8,624 bases of DNA from Myxococcales bacterium UBA5297 (GTDB lineage: Bacteria; Myxococcota; Myxococcia; Myxococcales; UBA5297). Position 1 is the stretch's first letter. Each line of letters begins with the position of its first letter. The notes beneath the pieces are model-generated. The model saw only the letters and a program-made list of their open reading frames with translations. It was not told where the DNA came from and did no database searches. Shown piece by piece: positions 1-6,725 of the stretch. The translations under genes were made by a program, and so were the position numbers. The stretch spans positions 1 to 8,624 of the forward strand of contig DHSB01000094.1 in NCBI GenBank assembly GCA_002408385.1. Reading direction: 5' to 3'.

Positions 1-2
1 CG

Positions 3-290
3 CGGAAGGGTTTCAATACGAGGTCCGGCGTCGGCGGAGCAGGCACTGGCACCGGGCGTACGCAGACGATCACGGGAACGGTCTCGCGAATCGATCCCGC
101 GCAGGGCACGGTCGTCATCTCGAACCGAACCTTCTTCGCCCACCCGATCACGTTGCAGCGCCTGCAACAGGGGCAGCGCATCAGCGCGACCTATCAGCCC
201 TTCGGCAGCAACAATTGGCTTCAGACCCTCCAGGGCAGCAACAGCAACATGCAACCAGGGGGGATGCAGCAGGGCAGCGGAGGTCAGTGA
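3..290 (+). CDS. C-terminal part of a small beta-rich protein, DUF1344-like (partial, 5' end outside window)
   Basis: The reading frame is open from the left edge and stops at TGA 288-290, giving 95 residues of a C-terminus; the start lies outside the window. The core (TITGTVSRIDPAQGTVVIS, then a stretch ending in GQRISATYQP) has the alternating hydrophobic pattern of a small beta-barrel. It resembles secreted proteins in which a 'T-G-T-V-x-x-I-D' strand is followed by 'V-T-V-T-Y' (DUF1344-like). A Gly/Thr-rich linker precedes the core, and the tail is rich in Gln, Gly, Ser and Asn and looks disordered. No catalytic residues are visible. The gene is followed by a strong hairpin at 335-366, so it probably ends its transcript. 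The frame is well supported by codon bias and the natural stop; the family assignment is tentative. Confidence 0.6.
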   Translation, partial: RKGFNTRSGVGGAGTGTGRTQTITGTVSRIDPAQGTVVISNRTFFAHPITLQRLQQGQRISATYQPFGSNNWLQTLQGSNSNMQPGGMQQGSGGQ

Positions 291-540
291 CGACTCGCCT
301 CCGCGTCGATGCGCGAGCCAATGAGAGACCGCACGAAGGCCCCGGGGTTCTTGCCCCGGGGCCTTCCTGCTTGGAGGTCGGTCGAGTCGCGCCGCCCCCT
401 TGTCCTTATGAGAAGCCCCCGGCTGCTCGCGGCGAGAGGGGGACAGGAGCCGCGTCGTCGCGGCAGTCATCGGCAGCGCTCAGGGGGAAGCGGCCCTCTC
501 GTCTGTTGCGCCGCTCAAGGTTGTGCATCAAAGTCGGCAC
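291..540. other. Intergenic region upstream of the 529-residue lipoprotein gene
   Basis: No convincing gene lies in these 250 bp; open frames on both strands here give Arg/Pro/Ser-rich translations typical of shadows. Besides the terminator hairpin at 335-366 there is a small perfect hairpin at 449-464 (GCCGCG, loop TCGT, CGCGGC). I could not find a credible -35/-10 pair for the downstream gene, although its promoter should lie in this stretch because the hairpin separates it from the preceding gene. Confidence 0.5.
335..366 (+). terminator. Strong GC hairpin, probable transcription terminator
   Basis: Perfect inverted repeat: 335-347 (GAAGGCCCCGGGG) pairs with 354-366 over all 13 bp, with a 6-nt loop TTCTTG. 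It starts 44 nt after the stop codon of the partial gene at 3-290. The following bases (CTGCTTGG) are only weakly T-rich, so this is an imperfect intrinsic terminator. In high-GC bacteria such hairpins commonly act without a clean U tract. Because the stem is symmetric it could also act on the other strand. Confidence 0.75.
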
Positions 541-2130
541 ATGAGCTCTGACCAGCCCTCATCGCCCGCGCTCCGGAAGGGTTGTGGCAAGCCCGTAAAC
601 CCGGTGTTTGCGCTCGTGTCGATCGCTCTCTGTCTCTCATGCAATTCCCCCGTCACCTACATCATCGAAGGCGGCCCGGGGGCTCTGGTGATCGCAGAGC
701 ACATGCGTCGGGTGTCGGTCATCACCGAGACGCACGACACGCTATTGAGGCTGGAGGTCGTCACTTCCGGGACCGACGGTAAGTTCACTCTAAACCATCC
801 GTTGGTGCTGTATGGCGACGACGAGACTCGGTTGGTCCTCTCGCGCGCCGGCTATCGCGCCTGGGATGGCACGACCTACCGCGATAGGCGAGGAGGCGGA
901 TCTAAGGTGGGCGGAGCGTTCCGCCTCGCGCGCGCCAGGAACTTCGCGGAGGAGTACCAGGCGGTTGGAACGGTTGCCGACAGAATCGAAAGGCTTTGCC
1001 GGAGCAATGAGGTGAGTCAGTGCCCCCTGCTGCGCCAGCACCTGGAGGAGCGGGAGAGTCATCTACGTTCTGCCTATCCGTATGCACACGAGTCGCAGTC
1101 CGCTTTGTGGCCACGGATAGCAGGCCCGTTCCGAGTCGTTGTGAGCTCCTGGGCGGCGTACCGGCAACGAGAGAACGTTTACTTGGTGTCGGACCTGAGT
1201 GACCTGCTTCAGATGGGTCAGGGGCGTCTACTCGTAGCGGAGACAGGCTCTCCACCGCATGTGGTCCTCCTCGACGGCGACGGCGAGGTTCTCGTCGATC
1301 GGCCCTCCGATCCGGGCCTCGGAGGCAGACGGCTGCTCCTGGCTCGGATTCCAGCCTCTTGGGCGTCGAGTCCCGACGACGCGCGTCTTGGAACCGAGTC
1401 GGTCGCAAGAGTGGCGGCGCTCGGGGTATCCGAGATCCATCTTCTGGACGAAAAGCTAAGATTGAGAGAGCGGGTGCCACTGCAACCTCCCCTGCGCGAG
1501 GACGACTGGCGAGCATCTCTCCAGGTCGTTCCGGGCAGGGGATTCCTCATCGGGGTCACAAGCGCCGCCTCAGGCAGCCACGTCGTTCTCTATCATCGAG
1601 ATGGGACGTTCGCTGCTGAGCGAGGCGTGCCTGATCTGGCTCTGCGCCAAGCCGCCATGCTTGCCGATGGTCGGCTGGTCGTGGCCGGTACCGTGAGCGA
1701 TCGGAGTCCGTGTGAGCTGTCAATCGCGAGAGGCACCGTGCGCACCCTGCGTTCCTGCGACGGGCGCGTCCTCCTGCTTCCAGGTCTGTTGGAGCGGACA
1801 GCAGAAGACGAAGCAAGGCCAGATCCGACGGAAGAGCGAAGTGCTGTCCCCGCCCCTACGGAGTTGCTACGAGGCGCGGACTCCTTTGCCCTGGATGGTG
1901 AGCAGATACACGTCATCGTCACAGACTTGCTCCCGGCGACTTCCGAAGACAAAGGAGAGCGATCAGTGGCGTGGATCGCGCTCGAGGCTCGCGGCGCAGT
2001 CCGCCGCAGCCGGTTGCTGGACCCGCGTCTCCTGGGACCGCTGCGGGTCGGAGCGATGGACGCTTACCAGGGCAGCTTGGCCGTTCTCAACCGCGAGCTG
2101 GCGGCTTCAGACCTCATCGAGCTCCGATAG
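541..2130 (+). CDS. Predicted lipoprotein of unknown function, ~529 aa
   Basis: Not recognised as a known family. From ATG 541 the protein has a 21-residue basic leader, a hydrophobic stretch (VFALVSIALCLSC) and a candidate lipidated Cys34. The lipobox is imperfect (Cys at -3, Leu at -2, Ser at -1). GTG 523 and GTG 604 are alternative starts; no strong Shine-Dalgarno decides between them. Residues ~36-115 look like a carboxypeptidase-regulatory/Ig-type beta domain: a 'TDGKFTL' turn, then 'RLVLSRAGYRAW'. A helical, Cys-containing stretch follows at ~130-190. The remainder is repeating beta-strand pattern with segments such as VVLLDGDGEVLVDR, SEIHLLDEKLRLRERV and HVVLYHRDGTF, resembling irregular beta-propeller blades; that fold is inference. 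It stands alone between a terminator and a transposon relic. It uses A/T-ending and rare codons (ATA, CTA, AGA) more than the operon downstream, which may indicate later acquisition or weak selection. Confidence 0.8.
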   Translation: MSSDQPSSPALRKGCGKPVNPVFALVSIALCLSCNSPVTYIIEGGPGALVIAEHMRRVSVITETHDTLLRLEVVTSGTDGKFTLNHPLVLYGDDETRLVLSRAGYRAWDGTTYRDRRGGGSKVGGAFRLARARNFAEEYQAVGTVADRIERLCRSNEVSQCPLLRQHLEERESHLRSAYPYAHESQSALWPRIAGPFRVVVSSWAAYRQRENVYLVSDLSDLLQMGQGRLLVAETGSPPHVVLLDGDGEVLVDRPSDPGLGGRRLLLARIPASWASSPDDARLGTESVARVAALGVSEIHLLDEKLRLRERVPLQPPLREDDWRASLQVVPGRGFLIGVTSAASGSHVVLYHRDGTFAAERGVPDLALRQAAMLADGRLVVAGTVSDRSPCELSIARGTVRTLRSCDGRVLLLPGLLERTAEDEARPDPTEERSAVPAPTELLRGADSFALDGEQIHVIVTDLLPATSEDKGERSVAWIALEARGAVRRSRLLDPRLLGPLRVGAMDAYQGSLAVLNRELAASDLIELR

Positions 2131-2217
2131 TAGGAAGCCATCTTGACGATGTCCTCGCGGTTGCAGAGGGGAAGGCGGGAGCACGTGCACCTTCGGTGAG
2201 CGCGCGAGCGTGTAGGC

Positions 2218-2914
2218 ATGGCGGTCAATATCGAATACCGGCTGCCTGTATTCCTCTCGGCGGGAGCCAAAACCGAGCGGGAGGTGCCGAGGTTCGTTCA
2301 ACAAGAGATGGAGGCTTCACTCGACTGCAGCCTCATCGAGCGAGGCGGCCTTCGTTCCCGGTGCCTGCACTGAGGCTATGACCGTCTGGATCACCTCAAC
2401 GTGCACGGGCCGCGGGCCCGTGCCCCTCCTCGGCGCAGCGAGTGACCGCGGCGGCCGCGCACTGGTTCGATGGGGTCCTTCCCGAAGTGCCCGTTCGGCG
2501 GTGAGTGCCACCGGTGCCGCAGTCACCTCGAACAAGTAGCCCGGCGCGAAGAGCTCGTATCAGAGGGCGCCCGTGTCGCCTCGAGCGCTGTGCTCGCGCC
2601 GCAGCGCTAGCTAGGGCTCGGCGCTCAACCTCGGTCCCCACGTGCACTCTCCCTCGTCTCCGACGGCGTGTGGGCACAAGCCGCCGAGGGCCAGACCCCG
2701 GTCTGTCGGGCGTTACCCGAGCAGAGCCGAGCGGAGGTCTCGGCGATCGCTTGGCGGGTACTGCGGACCTCCCGCGGCCGTCTTGTGCGAGCTTGGCCAG
2801 TAGCTCGACTACGCGCGATCCGTCGGCTCGCCGTTGCTCGCGAGCGTGACGCAAGCTTCACTGTCGGACACTCTCTTCCTTGGCCCACGCGATGGGAGAC
2901 GAGCCCTGCGACTG
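2218..2914 (+). pseudogene. Decayed IS91-family transposase (Zn-ribbon + Y2-type), multiple frameshifts and stops
   Basis: No single frame encodes a protein here, but consecutive frames match the IS91 transposase order. Frame 1 from ATG 2218 gives VPRFVQQEMEASLDC and SLIERGGLRSRCLH. TGA 2371-2373 then stands where the second Cys of the first CxxC is expected, before GYDRL. Dropping A2390 gives LVTSTCTGRG, as in the family's LVxFSCKGRG. After another +1 shift at ~2420 come CPSSAQRVTAAAAHWFDGV and LPEVPVRR, as in CPSCxxRRM..AAHLVD.VLP.VPVRQW, with TGA 2502 at the Trp position. Then follow SAVLAPQR (2584-2607; family GAVTFVQR), ALNLGPHVHS (2621-2650; the HxH motif), LVSDGVWAQ (from 2653), ALPEQSRAEVSAIAWRV, and SPLLASVTQAS with LGPRDGRRALRL (2828-2914). 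The C-terminus and the catalytic Tyr region are not recognisable. Family assignment is from remembered conserved motifs; the collinear order across at least seven segments makes chance very unlikely. Confidence 0.85.
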
Positions 2915-3122
2915 CCTTGCGCCGCTGAGATTCCCATTCTCCGACCTGCCCATCGCAAGGCCGAGCGTGGCAGCGCGAATGGGTAGTGACCGACCGCACG
3001 CCCGACATCCGGCTCGACCGCCAGAGCCTTCCCCGCTTTTCTTGCACAATGCCGACTGCACGTTCGATATCGTCCGCAACAGCCTCCCCGCATTGCAGAC
3101 AGAGCCCTGCGCGAGCGACATC
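2915..3122. other. Non-coding gap between transposase relic and operon
   Basis: The IS91-like reading continues open to about 2986 but no longer resembles the transposase. The rest holds no gene. The stretch 3030-3072 is locally less GC-rich and carries the only promoter-like sequence before the five-gene operon. It is unclear where the mobile element ended; no terminal inverted repeat or target duplication was seen, and IS91 elements do not make duplications. Confidence 0.5.
3042..3071 (+). promoter_or_regulatory. Weak candidate sigma-70-type promoter for the operon
   Basis: TTGCAC (3042-3047) and GATATC (3066-3071) are separated by 18 bp, about 50 bp upstream of the ATG at 3123. Each box matches the consensus at only three positions. 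The support is position, in the only plausible upstream space, and lower local GC. Treat as a candidate only. Confidence 0.25.
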
Positions 3123-3317
3123 ATGGATACCAAGCTTCTACTTCTTCTCGCCCCCATCGTCATTCTCGAGTTTGTGATGAAGGGCATCGCCCTCTTCAAC
3201 CTCCGCAAGCAGGAGCACACCCGCGGGCCCAAGCTCCTGTGGGCCATCTTGATCCTTTTGACCACCGCGATCGGCTGGATCTGCTACTTCGCGGTCGGAC
3301 AGACGGACGAAGCATGA
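3123..3317 (+). CDS. Small PLDc_N-type membrane protein (YxlE-like), 64 aa
   Basis: ATG 3123 starts a 64-residue protein with two membrane segments, residues ~4-23 (LLLLLAPIVILEFVMKGIAL) and ~38-58 (LLWAILILLTTAIGWICYF). They are joined by a short basic loop with RKQEHTRGPK and followed by an acidic tail. The pattern 'basic loop - GPK-LLWA - hydrophobic - G-xx-CYFAVG' is that of the PLDc_N (phospholipase D-nuclease N-terminal) family, which is found as a stand-alone short protein in transporter operons. It has no PLD catalytic HKD motif. The length matches B. subtilis YxlE (about 60 residues), which also precedes an ABC ATPase and permease. Its stop overlaps the ATPase start (ATGA, 3314-3317), so it is probably co-translated and may be an accessory or regulatory subunit of the transporter. 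The frame is open further upstream to 2880, but that extension reads through the transposon relic and was rejected. The ribosome-binding site is weak. Confidence 0.85.
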   Translation: MDTKLLLLLAPIVILEFVMKGIALFNLRKQEHTRGPKLLWAILILLTTAIGWICYFAVGQTDEA

Positions 3318-4291
3318 GCCTCGCGCTCGAGACATGCGCCCTGACGCGCTGCTTTGGCGAGGTGCAGGCCGTCGAGCAGCTCGACCTCGCCGTCCATGGC
3401 CCCGGTGTCTTTGGATTCCTTGGAGCGAATGGCGCCGGCAAGACCACGACCATCCGGATGCTCGTCGGTCTCCTTCGCCCGACCTCCGGCGAGCTCCGCC
3501 TCCTCGACCAGTCCCCCGAGACCAACGCGTTGTTAGTCCGCCGCCGGCTCGGCTACTTGCCGCAGGATCCCGCCTTCCATCCGTGGATGAGCGGCGAGGA
3601 GTACCTGTTGCACATCGGGGATCTCTTCGGGCTCGCGCGCAAGGAGGCCCGCCGGCGCGCCCACGAGCTGCTCGAGCGCTGTGGCCTCGAGAAGCCCGCA
3701 TGGCGCCGACGCGTCGCGGGCTGGTCCGGCGGCATGAAGCAGCGGCTCGGGATCGCTCAGGCCCTGATGAATCGCCCCGAGCTCATCATCCTCGACGAGC
3801 CGGTCTCCGCGCTCGATCCGCTCGGGCGGATCGACGTGCTCGAGCTCGTCGAGTCGCTCGGACGCGAGGTGACCGTCTTCATGTCGAGCCACATCCTCGC
3901 GGACATCGAGCGCGTGTGCGAAGAGGTGGCCATCCTCGACCACGGCAAGCTGCTCGTGCACGAGAAGACCGCCTCGCTCAAGCGCCGGGCAGTGCGCCCC
4001 ACCATCGAGCTCGTCGTGCGTGGCGACACCGTCGCCCTGGCGAAGGCCCTCGCCACCGCGCCCTGGGTCGAGCGCCTCGAGCCTCTCGAAGCGCCTGCCG
4101 AGGGCACGAGCGGGCTGCGCCTGAAGGTGCGCGAGCTCGCCGAGGCGCAGCTCGCCCTGCCCAAGGCGGTCGTCGAACACGGCCTCGGGCTCGTCTCCAT
4201 GTCGCCGGCGACGCCCAGCCTCGAGGACGTCTTCATCTCGCTCATCGACCGCAACTCCGCCGTGCCGACAACCGAGGAGGTGGGCGCGTGA
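3314..4291 (+). CDS. ABC transporter ATP-binding protein (YxlF/CcmA-type), 325 aa
   Basis: Nucleotide-binding subunit that would power the permease encoded next, at the inner membrane. All ABC motifs are present: Walker A GANGAGKTT (residues 37-45, Lys43), Q-loop Gln84 (YLPQDP), signature WSGGMKQRLGIA (from residue 137), Walker B ELIILDEP with Asp161 and catalytic Glu162, D-loop SALDP, and switch His193 (SSHILADIE). A C-terminal extension of about 100 residues ends with the family hallmark SLEDVFISLI. The architecture and length are usual for ABC-2 (drug/peptide/NosF-like) exporter ATPases. The start is ATG 3314, which overlaps the preceding stop; a longer in-frame reading from GTG 3239 would run inside the small membrane-protein gene and adds nothing family-like. 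The stop overlaps the permease GTG start (GTGA). The residue before the Walker A Asn is Ala rather than the commoner Pro, which is tolerated. Confidence 0.95.
   Translation: MSLALETCALTRCFGEVQAVEQLDLAVHGPGVFGFLGANGAGKTTTIRMLVGLLRPTSGELRLLDQSPETNALLVRRRLGYLPQDPAFHPWMSGEEYLLHIGDLFGLARKEARRRAHELLERCGLEKPAWRRRVAGWSGGMKQRLGIAQALMNRPELIILDEPVSALDPLGRIDVLELVESLGREVTVFMSSHILADIERVCEEVAILDHGKLLVHEKTASLKRRAVRPTIELVVRGDTVALAKALATAPWVERLEPLEAPAEGTSGLRLKVRELAEAQLALPKAVVEHGLGLVSMSPATPSLEDVFISLIDRNSAVPTTEEVGA
4274..4280 (+). promoter_or_regulatory. Shine-Dalgarno deciding the GTG start of the permease
   Basis: GAGGAGG lies 7 nt before GTG 4288, inside the last codons of the ATPase gene. It is the best ribosome-binding site in the window and fixes the permease start at a GTG that overlaps the ATPase stop. 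Confidence 0.75.
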
Positions 4292-5058
4292 CCGGCTTTC
4301 TTCCCTTCTGCCGTAAGGAGCTGCTCGAGCAGATCCGAACCCATCGTCTACTCGTCCTCGCGGTCGCGTTCCTGCTGGTCGGGCTCGGCTCGCCGCTGAT
4401 TGCCAAGGCCACGCCCGACCTCGTCAGCCGCTTCGCCCAAGACGACCTCGGCGGGATGGAGCTGGTCATCGTCAGGGACCCTGGGGTGCGCGAGGCGCTC
4501 CTCCAGTACCACAAGAACTTCGCGATGCTCCCGCTGCTCGTCATCCTGCTCAACGTCGGGGCCATCGCCCTCGAGAAGAGCCGGCGCATCGCGCCGATGG
4601 CGCTCGTCAAGCCGGTCTCTCGCCGCGCCTATCTGCTCGCGAAGGCCGCCGTGCCCGCGCTGTTGACCCTCGGCGGGACGCTACTGTCGGCCTCCGGGTG
4701 CCTCCTCTACACCACGGTGCTCTTCGGCGAGGTCGACGCCGCCGGCTTCGCGCTCGCCAATGCGCTGCTGTTCCTCGTGCTGCTCTTCTACCTCGCGCTC
4801 AGCCTCTTTGGCAGCGTGATCGCCCCTGGCGTCGCCTCGGCAGCAGGAGTGGGCATCGGCGGCTTCGCGCTCGTCTCGATCGCCGGCGCGCTCCCCGGGC
4901 TCGACGACTACACGCCGGCCGGCCTGCTTTCAGGAGTGGCCGACCTGATTCTCGGCCGCGCGACTGCCCACCTCGGAGCCGGCGCGCTCGTCACCGGGCT
5001 GGCGACCGTCGCCCTGCTCATCGCCGCCCAGCAGGTGCTCAGCCGCCAGGAGCTGTGA
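4288..5058 (+). CDS. ABC-2 type permease (YxlG-like), 256 aa
   Basis: Membrane subunit of the ABC transporter. It opens with the cytoplasmic signature FCRKELLEQIRTHRLLV. Six hydrophobic segments follow, at about residues 19-40, 71-92, 113-144, 150-177, 178-204 and 230-252, with a hydrophilic loop between the first two. The sequence around the first helix (FLLVGLGSPLIAKATPDLV) and 'MALVKPVSRRAYLLAKA' resemble the permeases paired with YxlF-type ATPases, in which the first helix is followed by a 'SPLLAK-x-x-P-E' motif. The start is GTG 4288, with GAGGAGG upstream and a GTGA overlap with the ATPase gene. The same frame is open back to 3334, but that part is the ATPase gene read out of frame. The stop is 2 nt before the hydrolase start. 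The substrate cannot be read from the sequence; export is likelier than import because no solute-binding protein is encoded nearby. Confidence 0.88.
   Translation: MTGFLPFCRKELLEQIRTHRLLVLAVAFLLVGLGSPLIAKATPDLVSRFAQDDLGGMELVIVRDPGVREALLQYHKNFAMLPLLVILLNVGAIALEKSRRIAPMALVKPVSRRAYLLAKAAVPALLTLGGTLLSASGCLLYTTVLFGEVDAAGFALANALLFLVLLFYLALSLFGSVIAPGVASAAGVGIGGFALVSIAGALPGLDDYTPAGLLSGVADLILGRATAHLGAGALVTGLATVALLIAAQQVLSRQEL
5048..5052 (+). promoter_or_regulatory. Shine-Dalgarno of the lipoprotein hydrolase gene
   Basis: AGGAG lies 8 nt before ATG 5061, within the last permease codons. Together with the signal peptide beginning right at that ATG it decides the start. Confidence 0.65.
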
Positions 5059-5060
5059 GG

Positions 5061-6725
5061 ATGCGATCGGCTCTCCTCCAACTCCTCGCGCTCCTCCTCG
5101 CCACGTCCGCCTGTCGCTTCGAGCCCCCCCCGCGCGGCGAGGAACTTGCGCGCTTTTCGGTGCTCTCGCCCAAAGACCGCGTCGTCGGCTCGGCTACCCT
5201 TTGGCGGGCGCAGGGCTCGCCTGCGACGTGGATCGAAGAGATCGACGCCGAAGACGAGGAGGGCCGAAAGGCGGTTGAGGTTCGCGGTTTGCTCTCGCGA
5301 AACGCCGACGCCCTCTCGCGCTACCGAGGCCGGTGGCACGTTGCGAAGGAGGTCGAATCCCTCGAGGTCTCGAGCGACGCCGCGAGCATCCGCTGGAGAC
5401 GCCAGAAGGGGCTCGCAGTCGAACGTAGCCAGGCGCCTCCGGGCGCGGACGCCTTCGTGGCTGCCGCCTTGCTTCCGACCGCGGAGCCCGGCGGGTCTCT
5501 CGCGCTCTGGTACGACCTCGCGCCCCGCCTTCCGCTCGAAGGTCCGGAGGAGCTCGCCTGGAGAGGCTTCAACGTACGCACCGGCACACCCGTCACCGTC
5601 TTCGTCTCGCGCCGTGAGCGCAGGCAGATCGAGCTTGAAGGCGGCTTGCGCGCGGCCGTGCGCTTCTTCGTGAGCACGCGGGCCTTGGGCCACACGGTGT
5701 GGGTCGACGCGCGCTCGCGCGAGCTCCTCTACGTCGACAATGTCTTCGGACAGATCGTGCGCCAGGGCTTCGCCAAGCCTGCGCGCCACCTGCCCGAGCG
5801 GCCCGCCTCGGTCGTCGAGGAGGAACTGCGGGTTCGCAACGGCCGGGTCGAGCTCGCCGGGACCTTGAGCCGCCCGCGCGGCACGGTGGCCCGGCTGCCC
5901 ACGGTGATCCTCGTACACGGCAGCGGCCCGATGGACCGGGACGAATCGCCTCTTTACGTGTTCCGCGAGCTGGCACATCGGCTCCCTACACTGGGCGTCG
6001 CCGTGCTGCGCTACGACAAGCGCGGCATCGGTGAGAGCCGCTTTCTCGACGACCAAGACAAGAGCGCGACCCTCGAGGATCTGACCGCGGACGCGCAGGC
6101 CTGGGTCTCGCAGCTCGCGGCGCGCGGGGATATCGACAGCGACTGCCTCTTCACGCTCGGTCACAGCGAGGGCGGCATCATCGCCCCGCTCGTAGCAGCG
6201 AAGGACAGCCGCGTCGCCGCGGTGGTCCTGCTCGCGGGCCCGACCGACAACCTCCTCGACATCCTGTCCGAGCAGCTCGACCTCATCGGTCAGGCTCACG
6301 GTCTGCCCAAGAAGCACCTCGAGGAGGCACAGCGCGCGCAAGCCGTTCTCCTACGCCGCCTGCATTCGCCCCCCGTGAGCCCCGAAACCGAAGACCAGAC
6401 AACGACATGGCTGCGCAGCCATGCCCATCACGACCCCACCGAGACGCTGCGCGGGCTCAAGACCCCGGTGCTGGGAGTCTTCGCCTCCGGAGACCTCCAG
6501 GTGCCGGTCGGTCAGGCCAATCGCCTGCGCGAGCTGGCGAAGGAGCGCACCGCGTCGACCGACGTGCAAGTCTTCGATGGGCTCGACCACGCGATGATGG
6601 ACGACCGCGGAGAGCGCAGCGGCATGGGCCTGCTCTCCGATCCGGACCGCCGGGTCGATCCCCGCGTGCTCGACGCCATCGCCGCTTGGTTGTCGAACCG
6701 GGCCTGCGTCCGGAAAGGGCCTTGA
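5061..6725 (+). CDS. Lipoprotein alpha/beta hydrolase (serine esterase/peptidase-like), 554 aa
   Basis: A secreted or surface-anchored serine hydrolase. The signal peptide (MRSALLQLLALLLATSAC) has lipobox TSAC with Cys18 lipidated. Residues ~19-255 form a beta-rich N-terminal domain of unknown role; its end reads 'HTVWVDARSRELLYVDN', a pattern seen in beta-sandwich domains that precede such hydrolases. The catalytic domain runs ~262-548: oxyanion-hole motif HGSGPMDRDE from His286, YDKRGIGES, nucleophile elbow GHSEGG with Ser369, probable acid Asp478 (ASGDLQVPV) and His510 (GLDHAMM). All three triad residues are therefore present. The HGSGPxDRDE and RYDKRG motifs place it among S33/S9-like alpha/beta hydrolases (COG1073-type), whose substrates are varied esters, amides and peptides. 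It starts 2 nt after the permease stop and ends in a TTGA overlap with the PLP-enzyme gene. Upstream in-frame sequence to 4698 is a shadow of the permease gene. Hydrolase class is secure; substrate unknown. Confidence 0.92.
   Translation: MRSALLQLLALLLATSACRFEPPPRGEELARFSVLSPKDRVVGSATLWRAQGSPATWIEEIDAEDEEGRKAVEVRGLLSRNADALSRYRGRWHVAKEVESLEVSSDAASIRWRRQKGLAVERSQAPPGADAFVAAALLPTAEPGGSLALWYDLAPRLPLEGPEELAWRGFNVRTGTPVTVFVSRRERRQIELEGGLRAAVRFFVSTRALGHTVWVDARSRELLYVDNVFGQIVRQGFAKPARHLPERPASVVEEELRVRNGRVELAGTLSRPRGTVARLPTVILVHGSGPMDRDESPLYVFRELAHRLPTLGVAVLRYDKRGIGESRFLDDQDKSATLEDLTADAQAWVSQLAARGDIDSDCLFTLGHSEGGIIAPLVAAKDSRVAAVVLLAGPTDNLLDILSEQLDLIGQAHGLPKKHLEEAQRAQAVLLRRLHSPPVSPETEDQTTTWLRSHAHHDPTETLRGLKTPVLGVFASGDLQVPVGQANRLRELAKERTASTDVQVFDGLDHAMMDDRGERSGMGLLSDPDRRVDPRVLDAIAAWLSNRACVRKGP
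6712..6719 (+). promoter_or_regulatory. Shine-Dalgarno supporting a TTG start
   Basis: GGAAAGGG sits just before TTG 6722 (2-nt gap; 4 nt if GGAAAG is the pairing core). This is short spacing but purine-rich. It supports initiation at the rare TTG codon that overlaps the hydrolase stop. Confidence 0.5.

Noticed and set aside
449..464. Second terminator before the lipoprotein gene
   Set aside because: A 6-bp perfect stem with 4-nt loop but no T tract, and no gene ends just before it; expected by chance in GC-rich DNA.
902..1516. 204-residue open frame on the minus strand
   Set aside because: Arg/Pro/Ser-rich shadow of the 529-residue lipoprotein gene.
2371..2504. TGA codons read as Cys or Trp (stop-codon recoding)
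   Set aside because: The two TGAs at expected Cys and Trp positions are tempting, but several frameshifts, a TAG and lost zinc-ligand Cys codons in the same gene show ordinary decay. TGA ends other intact genes here as a normal stop.
2396..2854. 152-residue minus-strand frame in the apparently empty region
   Set aside because: It is antisense to the decayed transposase, which explains the plus-strand sequence better, and it shows no motif.
2218..2914. Frameshifts as sequencing errors
   Set aside because: Lesions are dense, mostly outside homopolymers, and combined with stop codons and changed key residues, while flanking genes are intact.
3533..4180. 215-residue open frame on the minus strand
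   Set aside because: Mirror of the ATPase gene; composition is typical of an antisense shadow.
3334..4287. Open frame joined to the permease that would give a 574-residue protein
   Set aside because: This part is the ATPase gene read in another frame, with Arg/Pro/Ala-rich translation. The permease proper starts at GTG 4288 with a strong ribosome-binding site.
4698..5060. N-terminal extension of the hydrolase frame
   Set aside because: It lies wholly inside the permease gene and is Arg-rich, and a perfect lipoprotein signal begins at ATG 5061.
4908..6341. 477-residue open frame on the minus strand
   Set aside because: It is antisense to the hydrolase gene and arises from high-GC codon bias; no recognisable domain.
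6407..6721. N-terminal extension of the PLP-enzyme frame
   Set aside because: It overlaps the hydrolase's catalytic region, including its Asp and His codons, and the family begins near residue 1 of the TTG 6722 start.
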